Source: Eumeta japonica
Lineage: Eukaryota; Arthropoda; Insecta; Lepidoptera; Psychidae
Assembly: GCA_005406025.1 (NCBI GenBank)
Contig: BGZK01000912.1
Coordinates: 186,001-250,000, forward strand
DNA length: 64,000 nucleotides
Direction of reading: 5' to 3'
Positions 24,141 to 34,842 of the stretch are shown here, piece after piece. The translations under genes and the position numbers were made by a program. The notes beneath the pieces were generated by a model. That model was given only the letters and a program-made list of their open reading frames with translations, was not told the origin of the DNA and made no database searches. Every line of letters begins with the position of its first letter. Position 1 is the stretch's first letter.

Positions 24141-25267
24141 TATATCTATCTTTCAGAGATACTCCTCACATCGCTAACTCGATCATACAATATATTGTAC
24201 TAATCATATATTTTAAAAAGGTCCAAGGAAAAGTCAACGATGGTGTATTTCTAACTCAAAGATAATATTCAACAATTCTTTTTCCCAATATAATATTAAT
24301 TCTTATCCTATTAAATGTGTTAGTTACGTTGAGCATTTAATGTAGAATAAATTGCCTTCAAAGCATCTAATATTAGTCCATTAAAATGTTACGTTTTAGG
24401 CCTTACCTTGCGTTTTTAGAGGACGTAATTTTATTTTTGATGTGGGGGTCAGTAAAGCTAAAACAAGTTTGTAGGGTCGCCACCCTTCCTAATGCCGCCA
24501 TCTTGAAAATAGGGGTTGAAATGGTATTTACGATATATCTCTTAAATTATTTATTTCATAAAAAAAAATTTGTTAACATTTTTGTTAAATTAAATTCTCT
24601 ACAACTTTGGTCCAGTAACTTTTTGTCATAACTATAAATAAAAAGTTATAAGCGAAAATCTTCAGAAATTGAGAAAAATTTATATTTTTCGATTTAACTT
24701 TTTTTATCATTTTACGAAAAATGATATCTGACCATTTTGTAGATCGTTTTGAGGAACAACTTTCATCTGCATCATTTTTCATTAAGTCAATAGTTAAGGT
24801 TTTACAGCGCTCCAAAGTGAGTACTATTTTTCAGTACTCTTAACTACTCTTAACTATACTATTGAATTTTCCGTTTTTTCTATTGTAACTGAACCATAGT
24901 TTTCTTTTTTCTCTTAAGCAATTGTAGACTTATTGATGACAATTACTTCATCACTCGTTATGAGGTGATGATGCAGGGGTCAAGCGGTGCGCGCTACTAT
25001 ACAGTGTAGAAGTACCATCATGAGAAATAAAATTTTTGTATAAGTATCTGATAAATATTAGACGAAAGTTGATTACTATAATTTCCGTTTACGGAAGTTG
25101 TGCCAGAAGCGAAAATATAACTTTTAAAGGGAAATGCCAGACTGTGACTCCAGAAACGCACAAAATAAATGTTTACTTAATAATATTATTTTTTAGTAAA
25201 ATTTAAACAATATTCGTTTATCATCACTAGTTGGGTTTGTTTTGCAATAAATAAATAGTACTTAGAC

Positions 25268-25462
25268 CAGGTATGGGCAACCTTTGACATGTGGGCCAAA
25301 CTTTAGTGTGCAAATACGTTCGCGGGCCGCGTTCGAAAGTAGGTGCATTTTAAAGTAGTGTTCATAATTTTTAGCGATGGATATCATCAGACATGAAATT
25401 TTTCAAAATGTCTCGCGGGCCGGATCAAATCTTACAGCGGGCTCGGTTGTTGCCCATATATG
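25268..25462. mobile_element. hAT-type MITE with 8-bp target duplication
   Basis: The element begins CAGGTATGGGCAAC and ends GTTGCCCATATATG, so 12 of 14 terminal bases pair. It is flanked on both sides by ACTTAGAC (25260-25267 and 25463-25470), an 8-bp target site duplication typical of hAT elements. The interior has 'cgcgggccgcgttcgaaagt' and 'tctcgcgggccggatc'. Non-coding, 195 bp. Confidence 0.88.
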
Positions 25463-25729
25463 ACTTAGACTGACAATTATCTCGATGGCAGCAGTAATGT
25501 TGCCATTTATCACCAGGAAACAAATCTAGAAGTAATCGATGATAAACGGAGAAGTAATAAATTATTATTATCAAATTTACAAGTTAATGTAGGCAGAAAG
25601 TATTAAAAATGATAAAGGAATTATTACAAGTGATATCTCTTTCATTTGTTTAATACTTTTTAAAATAGGTTATTGAATGATGACTCTTTATCGAGTTTTT
25701 CGCCGGAAATGGCAACACAACGCGGTCTA

Positions 25730-26100
25730 AATCAGAAAAAAAACAGACAGTTGACATTGGTTGACAGTGACAGGTAACAGCTTGCCAGTTTTATATGTTG
25801 TTTTGCTGTTTATTGAGTTTCATATTGCTTTTTAAATCCAACGACTTGGCATTGTAAATGGATACCGATGCCATCGAATCCACTGACCACGACTTGAATA
25901 TGAATACCGCCTCTGTTTGTAATAACAACGCCAGCGCAAACTTGGAATCGACATATTAACGATATATCTAATAACAATTGCATCATTCAAACTAATGAAT
26001 CATTCACACATTGTAAGGCAATTGCAACAATTTTGATATCTGTGTTGCATTTACGAACGAAATGCAAACATAAAATACACAAAGAGTCATGTAATACAAG
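25730..26100 (+). other. Candidate nested first exon or pseudo-exon in intron 1
   Basis: Sequence with 'gacagttgacattggttgac' (reminiscent of insect 5' UTRs) precedes ATG at 25858, which opens 33 codons (MDTDAIESTDHDLNMNTASV...) to TAA. The frame one base over is then open (DISNNNCIIQTNESF...HKESCNTR) until a consensus donor, CAAG followed by GTAAGTTT, at 26101. It looks like a first exon with one frameshift: an old retained exon, a retrocopy, or a 5' UTR with an upstream ORF. Protein not recognised. Confidence 0.3.
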
Positions 26101-28320
26101 GTAAGTTTTATTGTAAAAGTCTGTTTTTGTAAAAATAGAAACTGTTTATAATTTTGTAACCCTGACTTATATAACTAATTCCTTAACCTAAACATTATTG
26201 ACATTGCACGTTATAGTTTGGATACTACATTAATTCAACCTGTAGTATCCCACGTGTAGTATTTCCACGGCGGAGCGACTATCGCGGCCTGGCATTCCCG
26301 TTTGGCAGTTTAAGCACACATCATCTGTCAAATCTCACGGACTACCTTTACGAATTACCTTTTTACTTTAGCTGCATCCCGCCGTTAAACATACTAATTC
26401 ATGCGTTATGGTGTGCTCGCAAAGAAACATTGGGTACAGACTGCATGTTCTTTATTTTTTTCCCCTTGAGGGAGAATGGAGCCGAATTATACCTCATCGG
26501 TATATTCTTGCTCGTATAATATGGCACTGAAACTCTTAAGCAATACCTGAAACTTAATGAAAATGCTGATAGTTCCGAGACATTCCGAGTTTCGTAGAAA
26601 TCAGCCGGAAGATATCTAGAACAGGAGACGGAAACGACAAATTTGGTGCACCACAGCGCAGTATATTGCTTCGCGTTTTCATAGAAGGCACATAACTAAT
26701 GTAGACGAATGCGAATTGTCCCACGGCCTTAACCCAGCCGAGGCGATTAAGCCGCAGAACTAGGCACATCACCTTTATTGATTGCCTCTATAGATCGGTG
26801 AAGTAGCGTTTTCCCATGTGGCTCATTTGTGTCTATTTAATCTAAGACTTCAAATTGTTTTAATTTAAAACTATGTATGCCTCCATAATATTTAAATTTT
26901 TGTAATATATATAATATTTGAAAGTGTTGTATGTGTTTCTTGATGAAAGATATGCTCTGGTTAGTAGATCGAAAAACATCTCTTTCTGTACCTAGATGTC
27001 AAGGAAAAAACGTCGTGATCTGTTACTGAAAAATGTTAGCGCAAGTCCACCCGACCACGCCGAATTCGCATAATGTTCAGGTCAACTATTAACTTATTAC
27101 ATAACTTAGTTCTGGACTTCCGTTTCCCGTATTCAGTCGCCTTAGGCAGTTATCCTTCCAAAAAATTTCTACTCGATATCTGATCGACCGATTTAATGTA
27201 AGAAAGAATGGTATTTAACTACCATAAATGGACATTTGGTACAGATTTTAGCGGGAATAAAAGGAATTGTAATCAATTCACCCGATCTCCGAGTCTGGAA
27301 AATGGTATCGCGTTACCCAGTCGTAACTCACAAACGTTTCCAATTAGCATTCATTTGAATGAACTACTTGCGCGTTCAATTTATTCAATTTGTTAAAGTA
27401 TAATTTGAAATAATTTTTCAGATAATCTAAATCGCATTACAATAAGTTGACATGAAAGTTTCTCTAAGTCACATTTATGAGACGCGAACGAAAGCAGTTT
27501 CAACCATCCCGCGTTTAAAATACTTATGATTATATTAAAAATAAGGAAAAGAAGGACGTGTATGACGCGAGCGACCATGGATACAGCGTGCTGATAACTA
27601 GAGTTTTGTGCGTACAACGTGAATCAGTCGTTTGCTAGTTAGTTATGCGCCCGCCGCGGGCTAGAGGCGGCGCTTGAGTCGTGACTCTTGTCAGTTAATT
27701 TGTCAAGCGAAACCCGCGAAATTCGAAGGGTTAAATGCAAAATCGATGCAATCATGCAAAATGTTCATGCATATTATCATTGTGATTTTTAAAATATAAT
27801 CTCCAAAATACTCATGCTAGAGTTTGCAACTACGTCGTCACCGGTAAAATGTGGTGTCACAGTTAGAGTTATTATACTAGAGAGAAATAATGTAATAAGG
27901 ATGGTCAGAAAAAAAATTATAACTGGTGTATTTATTTTTTCATATATATGTTAGAATTATTTTCTAATCACTCATTTGGTGTGCATATTTTTTTAATAAC
28001 ATTTGTGATTACGCTCTCGTCTCCCAAAAAAGTCCTCATACCAACTCAAATTAAACTACCCAGCATTGTATTGAACATGATCAATGCTACAAAAAGTCAA
28101 GAAATCCGACATCTGCTTTCCTTGTTCAATTACGTAAAAAATTCGGTAGACACAACACATCATTATTGATTTGCTTTGTAGAAGAATTCTATGGCTGTAT
28201 CTTCATCCAAACAAATTACAGTATAACATTCAAAATATAAAAATGTCGTGTTCAATTTTATTAATATTCTGCTAATAATAAATTTGTTGAAGTCGATTCA
28301 AACTTTGCGAACCGTTAAAT
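26101..28320. other. Kdm2 intron 1, no gene seen
   Basis: AT-rich sequence with a small CpG cluster at 27645-27690. The open frames here show no codon bias or splice support. Confidence 0.4.
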
Positions 28321-28983
28321 AGTCTAGTCGACAAGTTCAAAATCGTGTTAATTCTTGATAAAGGTCCTAAAAATATGTGTGATAGCTCATTGGATTCGGA
28401 ATGACGTCTAGAAAAATGTATTCGAAGGATTTTACTGCACGATAAAAATTGCAAAAGTTATTAACAAATTAAGTAGGAAAAAAAGGTATTTCGTTTTTTG
28501 GCAATTCCTCAAAAATTATTAATATTTAAGAAATTTAAAAAAAAGATTCATAAAGACAAGGGAATTTCCAAGAAAAAAGTCCTAACTCCCGAAACTGTAG
28601 CTCCATTATTTGTAATTTTAATTTACTGCTGAAAATAAGACCCCGCGCGGCCGATACAGCATGGCCGCGTTGCCGCTCAACAGAGTTTATCACTTAAAAT
28701 AATTTTTTTATAGAATTAAATGTCAATACTAAAATTTAAAAAAATTATGGTGTCATTAGAGCATTTCAAAGAATCAAGCCCGTTGGAAAAAATTTTTTTT
28801 GTTCATTTTTCGAAAAGTTAAACAATTGTTAATTAAGTATTCTTTCGTGGGCTATTATTTTTACAAAATACGGTATAAAAGTTTAAATAATTGGCCTATA
28901 AATTTTTAGTTTCTTGGAGATCTTATATATGTATATACTTAACAAGACCACGTTATAAAATTATCTTAAATTTGTGTTTTTTG
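28321..28983 (+). repeat. Left arm of a 2.1-kb foldback structure
   Basis: This 663-base arm is repeated in inverted orientation at 29743-30406 with only occasional substitutions and very small indels. It begins 'agtctagtcgacaagttcaa' and ends 'aaatttgtgttttttg', and carries one GC-rich island ('ccccgcgcggccgatacagc', about 28641). A transcript crossing both arms would form a hairpin of about 660 bp. Confidence 0.95.
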
Positions 28984-29742
28984 AAGCATTGAAGCATTAA
29001 CTACTCTTTAAAATAAGCTCGTAACGAAGTTGATAGCTATTGTTGATTACCTATTACATGGAGCTCATTTTAAAGAGTAGTTAATGCTTCATAAAAATGA
29101 CTTGAATGTTGATTATCGTATCTCGAATACTTTATGAGTTATGGAAATTTGTTACTTGGCAAATAATGTGACCGATCAAACTTTGGTACCGTGGAATATT
29201 AGAAACTATTGTAAAAAATAGAAAAAAAAAATATTAGCGTTTTGTTATATATGGCTGTTTTTGTAATTTTTTGTATCTTTAAAAAAATATAACGGTCATC
29301 TGAAATTGTTTATAACAAATTGTCAAGTTAATAAACAATTAAATTATTAATAAAAAAATTTTTTTTTGGTAACTCTACTAAGAAAAGCCAATTATGATTT
29401 TTAAAGAGGAAATAATTTCTTAACTAATTATATAAACAATAGAAATAAAAAAAATGATTTTAAACAATTAAAAATTTTTTTGAAGAAAAATTTTAAAATT
29501 TTTTTTTAAAAATCATTATTTTCCCATGATAACAAAACAGTAAAAAAATTTTTTTTCAAAATATTAAACTAGTCTTTCTTTATAGAAAATTTATAAACAA
29601 ATGCCGGAAAAAAAATTTTTCCAGATAGAATAATAATTCTATAAATTACAAAAATAGCCATAACTAAAAATTATATTAAAAAAAAATTTAACAACATTGT
29701 TGAGAATTTTCATTTTTTGTTAACTTAAAAAAAAATTATAAA
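28984..29742. repeat. Loop of the foldback, containing a second hairpin
   Basis: The 759-base spacer is AT-rich with many A and T runs. At its left edge 'gaagcattaactactcttta' (from 28991) pairs with 'taaagagtagttaatgcttc' (to 29090) as part of 30-base arms with one mismatch and a 40-base loop. Confidence 0.85.
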
Positions 29743-30406
29743 CAAAAAACACAAATTTAAGATAATTTTATAACGTGGTCATGTTAAGTATATACATATA
29801 TAAGAAGATCTCCAAGAAACTAAAAAATTATAGGCCAATTATTTAAACTTTTATACCGTATTTTGTAAAAATAATAGCCCACGAAAAAATACTTAATTAA
29901 CAATTGTTTAACTTTTTGGAAAATGAACAAAAAAAAATTTTTCCAACGGGACTTGATTCTTTGAAATGTTCTAATGACACCATAATTTTTTTAAATTTTA
30001 GTATTGATATTTAATTCTATAAAAAAATTATTTTAAGTGATAAACTCTGTTGAGCGGCAACGCGGCCATGCTGTATCGGCCGCGCGGGGTCTTATTTTCA
30101 GCAGTAAATTAAAATTACAAATAATGGAGCTACAGTTTCGGGAGTTAGGACTTTTTTCTTGGAAATTCCCTCTTTATGAATCTTTTTTTTAAATTTCTTA
30201 AATATTAATAGTTTTTGAGGAATTGCCAAAAAACGAAATACCTTTTTTTCCTACTTAATTTGTTAATAACTTTTGCAATTTTTATCGTGCAGTAAAATCC
30301 TTCGAATGCATTTTTCTAGACGTCATTCCGAATCCAATGAGCTATCACACATATTTTTAGGACCTTTATCAAGAATTAACACGATTTTGAACTTGTCGAC
30401 TAGACT
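29743..30406 (-). repeat. Right arm of the 2.1-kb foldback structure
   Basis: Reverse complement of 28321-28983; the outermost bases 'gtcgactagact' end at 30406. The flanks outside both arms differ and show no obvious target duplication. The similar open frames at 28272-28454 (minus) and 30273-30482 (plus) are products of this symmetry. Confidence 0.95.
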
Positions 30407-31074
30407 AAAAGTCACATTATTTAAGAAAATCTGCATTTTGAGATGTTCAAATACTAAATTATTTTCTGTAATATCTTCGTAGCTTTTACGTGATGCACGA
30501 CCGAAGAAAAGCTTTTTAATGATGTATATATAGTTTTAGAATACAATCTGGGCACTTTGTAAAATCAATATGTACTAAAACGCGTCTTTTGCCCCCATTT
30601 TTATGAAAAATATGTAAGAAATATTTTAAGATTATTCTTTCTATTAGGTTTATTACGAACATTCATCTTTAGTTTCTTTCGACAATAATTTTTCGTTTTA
30701 TTATTTTGGATCATAAATGTAGTGTACATTATAACGAAACTTCTTAGTGGGGGGTGTTAGTTAGTGCATGAGTCATATTTAAAATGATTACCGAAGCACT
30801 GCGCGGCTGGCACGTAGCGCTGTCGAGTTAGTCAAAACAAAAGTATTTGTTACGCGGGCACGCGCGACGCTTTAAGCGGTTTTATCAGTTTTTATACCTG
30901 TCGGGTACCGTTTGAATTAGTAATGATTTTATTGTTAAATTATTATATGTCTTTTGGCTAATACCTTATAAACATACTTCTTCGTGCTCGTAGCCTCATT
31001 ACTTAGATAACCTGATTACTTATTGCGTGCGCCCTCGCCATCATGGTACGGATTTCTGACATCAACTTACATTC

Positions 31075-32340
31075 ATATAGTGTCGAGGAAATTTTTTTGA
31101 TATCTTATATGTACACAAATTCAAGATAATTTTTTAATAATATTTTATTTTCGTTCAATTGTAATATATGTACTTATATATATGCCATTTTGTTTAAAAA
31201 TTCGTTGCCGTGTTGTAGGTTGTGACATAATCCCATTGCTGTAGAAATTTTGGGCCATCTGATCAAAACACTGCGACATGTAATGTAGACAGCCCTCGCT
31301 TGATGTTAACTTAACACTAAAGAAATCTGAAGAGACGGAAACAGGTGAAAATCTGAGGGTACAAGGTCAGGTCTATCTGGTGGATGCATTAATACTTCCC
31401 ACTCAAACTCTCAATATTGGCTGAGTGGCTAAAGGTATATGTGGTCTGGCGTTATCATGGTGAAGTGAAAAGCCACACCATTGTTGATCAATTTTGGCCG
31501 TTTTTTGTCTACTTCTTGCTTGAGTCTTATTAACCGTTGGCAGTAGAGATCCGAATTGATGGTTTTGCCCGGCGGCAAAAGCTCATAATGAATAAGGCCC
31601 TTTCAATTCTCCATATACATAGCATCAACTTATTGCTAATTAATCCGGGTTTCGCTATGGTCTGTGGAACTTCTCTTGCCTTTTGACCATGATCTTTTTC
31701 GTTCACGTTAGGTAATCCATTTTTCATCGCCAGTGATCAGTATTTTCAATAACGGTCCGGTTTCATTACATTTCAATAAAGAATGGCAAATGAGTACACG
31801 ATTCATTAACTTTCTTTCGGTGAGCTCCTGTCGAACCCAAGTATCTTTTACCAAGTAACCCAAGAAGCTTTTTTGTATACTCAGCTTTTTTCAAATGAAT
31901 CAAAACTGCTTTGCGGTCAATCCCCCAGTTCTTCAGCTATGTCGTAAGAACTAAATATCCTGATCTTGCTCTACTTTTTCCAAAGCGGCATCGACTTTGT
32001 CTGTAACAGGTCGACCAGAGCGAGGTTCATCTTTAACATCAGAATGAACAGACTGAAAACGATTTAACCAGTTTTGTGCTAATTTTACGACACTGAATTA
32101 GATTCATATACGTCACAATTTTTTTTTGTGGCTTATGTCGCATTTTTCCCTTTTTTATAATAAAACTTCAAAATGTATCCAATTTCTACGTTAGACCCAC
32201 TCATTTTTGTGGATAGAGAAACAATAGAAAAATGGTGGGACACTGTATTACTTTTGTTTTTCTTTTTAAAAATGTCATATATTTAATGGTATCAAAACTA
32301 GCCAGATACAAACAGCAGAACCAGAGATTTTACTGCTACT
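31075..32340 (-). mobile_element. mariner transposon, minus strand, degenerate
   Basis: The minus strand carries pieces of a mariner transposase in order: the helix-turn-helix region (about 32060-31870), EKDHGQKAREVP and the LLPPGKTINSDLYCQ-like stretch (about 31700-31520), then the HHDNA region (about 31460). The same parts appear in the copies at 15190 and 44219. The right (5') terminal repeat is missing, while a diverged 3' terminal repeat is recognisable near 31078-31110. Confidence 0.85.
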
Positions 32341-32649
32341 GTTTGACTACCGTCCTAATATATAGAGACACGATCCCTTATAAATATGAGTAACGTTTTT
32401 GGGGCTGTCGCCATCTTTTATGTTTACTATAAACAGTTTTATGTCAAAAATTGGTTATTTTTTTGCATTTCATAAAAGATTAGCTTTTTCGATTAATATA
32501 GAAATGTTATAGAATCTATTATCTGTATATATTAGTGTAAATTTAAATATTTAAATTGACACTCAAAAATAAATTTAAAAAGGTTTATATTGGAAGTAAC
32601 TGTGAAACGTTTAGTATTATTTTAGAAAAATTAAATATTTGTTTCATCC

Positions 32650-33610
32650 AAGATTAAAATTAAAAAACCGACGATTAACTATTTGGTTTAATGCAATATG
32701 GGTTGTTTCATCTAACCCACGATCAACTTTTAGGTAACTGTTAATCCTAACTGCTCAAAACAGAGCTTTTAGCGCCCGATGACATTTAGGTTTAAGTTTG
32801 ACGTGCAGTGTATATTCTTGCGAATGCTGTGGTGGTAGCATTATGACGTGTTTTGTGAGAGGTTAATCGATTTTGAAATGGCATTATTTTCGACATTAAT
32901 ATATAATGATACGAGTTCATCAGATGATGAAACATTTACAAGTTATGTAGCTCAAAGGAAAAAAACTTTTAGAAAAAAGAGTTAACTTATTTTCGAATGA
33001 TTTCGAATTCATTGGCAGATTTCGAGTATCCAAAAATGTGTCAAAAATGCTTGTAACGGAACTAGATTCTGATTTAAAATTAATTTCCTCTAAGTAAGTG
33101 TATGAATTATATACCTATAGGTGTATAACCTAGAAATTTATTGTGTATTACAAGATAATATTCGGGTTTATTTATTTAAGGTATTGTCCAGTATCATTGC
33201 AAGAACAAATTTTATTATCATTAAACTTTTTTGTTTCATTATATACTTATTTTTTTCATTATATCTACACTAGATCTAGGAGTAATACCAAAACAAACTT
33301 ATTTTTGCCACTAGAGTATATAATGGCATAAATAACACACGAGCAATTTACCACGATACTAATAAAAGCAATAGAATTGACGTTTCACGTTTGAAAGTTG
33401 TAATTTTACATGAATATTGCAATTGGAAAAAAAATCCAACAAATTCTGGACAAATAATGTTGCTTTATTACAACAACTTTAATCTTAACTATTTTATGAA
33501 ACAACACCAACATGGAGCATCTTGGATTAAACAGTTAACTGAAAATTAATTTGAACTTAACTTTATATTGACTATTCGTTTTGAAACAACTCACTCTTAA
33601 AAACACAATC
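32650..33610 (+). mobile_element. Probable PIF/Harbinger remnant
   Basis: From ATG at 32878 the sequence reads MALFSTLIYNDTSSSDDE and a basic stretch; after one frameshift it reads NDFEFIGRFRVSKNVSKM and LVTELDSDLKL. An acidic start followed by F(x)xRFR(x)SK is the pattern at the N terminus of Harbinger transposases. Possible terminal repeats carry 'gttgtttcat' (about 32702) and its complement 'atgaaacaac' (about 33497), with another at 33582. The boundaries are approximate. Confidence 0.45.
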
Positions 33611-33614
33611 TTGA

Positions 33615-34615
33615 ACGATATCCACTCCCGAAGACCTCAAGCGGGCACAACTTGTATTTTTTTTAAATAACCGCACTTTTTTTATTAGCTAATAATAATT
33701 TAAATTCGAAGAATAACATGATCAAGTATCGTGCATTCAACACAATCTATCCTATGGAATAGGGTTACATCAATTTTGGGACATTCATTCATGTAATTCT
33801 TGTAATAAGAACACAGGACGGCATCGTAATAAAAACACAACTGACTGTTACTCGGCGCGCTCCGTGACCCGTGGCTTGTACAATCACGCGAAGGAAACCA
33901 ACTTAATGTCTTAACGCTAAGCGGGAGTACGTCGTGTGTGACATCGGAAAGTCGACTAGGAGTTGTGTACCGTCACTGTCCCGTTTGTATTTACCGGCAT
34001 TCGTAGTAGCCTGGTAACGATACACACTCGATCCCCGAGCACGGCCGCTTGTGACGTATCCCCGCTAAGACGGCCGCTGGGTCGTGTCGCCCGCCGCGTG
34101 GGCGGGCGTCCTCCAACCGGCCGACGCCGCCGCGACTGACCGCGCATGTGCCCGAAGATTTTAAGATTTCTCGCATACTATCCCCGGATAGCTCCGTTTT
34201 TGATGTGCAGCATCTTTTATTTATCGTTATCGTCATTTCGTAAAGAGTTTTTCACCTAACAATTGAATTAAAACAGAAAAGTTTTCCTCATTTTAATTTC
34301 AGCTTACGACCGGAGAGTAAAGTGCGCAATGGCAAACTTACTGTAGTACGAGTGCCATATACCCGCGTCTGTGAGCCCACAGAGGGGCGTTTAACTTTAT
34401 AGAGAAATAGCTCGGACATAGTACAACGAATTAGGCCGACGACGTTAAAACTTTGGGAAGTGTCTATTTGAGCCCTGCGGACGTTTAGGGTACTCGATGG
34501 TGTGTTTCGATAGGATTATTTCATATCAACAATGGACGAAAACAGAAAAAAATGTCATCAACCGAACTCTTTAAGTTTCTTGAATTAAGTCATCGACATT
34601 TGTCGTTGTGTACAG
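33615..34615. other. End of Kdm2 intron 1 with CpG cluster
   Basis: About 34020-34150 is CpG-dense ('cgcccgccgcgtgggcggg'), lying 470-600 bases upstream of exon 2. The rest is ordinary intron. The cluster could be an internal promoter or enhancer, but no first exon with a donor was found. Confidence 0.4.
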
Positions 34616-34842
34616 CGTGAGCGGAAGCAGCGGAAGCTGTACTCGGACGAATGGGCGCTGGGCGACGACGACGCCGAGGGCGGGCGCGGCTTCTCGCTGG
34701 CCGACAAGCTGGAGAGCGCCCGCTTCGAGCAGCCGGGCGCCGTGCTGGAGATGCACGGCGCGGACCTCACCGTCGGCTACCTGCAGCGCCACGGGTTCAC
34801 CACGCCCATACTGTTCAAGGAGAAAACCGGCCTCGGCCTCAG
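34616..34842 (+). CDS. Kdm2: Kdm2 exon 2
   Basis: The acceptor 'ttgtgtacag' ends at 34615 and the donor GTGAGC starts at 34843; length 227 bases, phase 0 in and phase 2 out. It encodes residues 17-92: a basic start RERKQRKLYSDEW, an acidic GDDDAEGG patch, FSLADKLESARF, and YLQRHGFTTPILFKEKTGLG. The last part aligns with KDM2A around YIQRGGLRDPLIFKNSDGLG, the N-terminal segment packing against the JmjC core. GC3 is very high. Confidence 0.9.
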
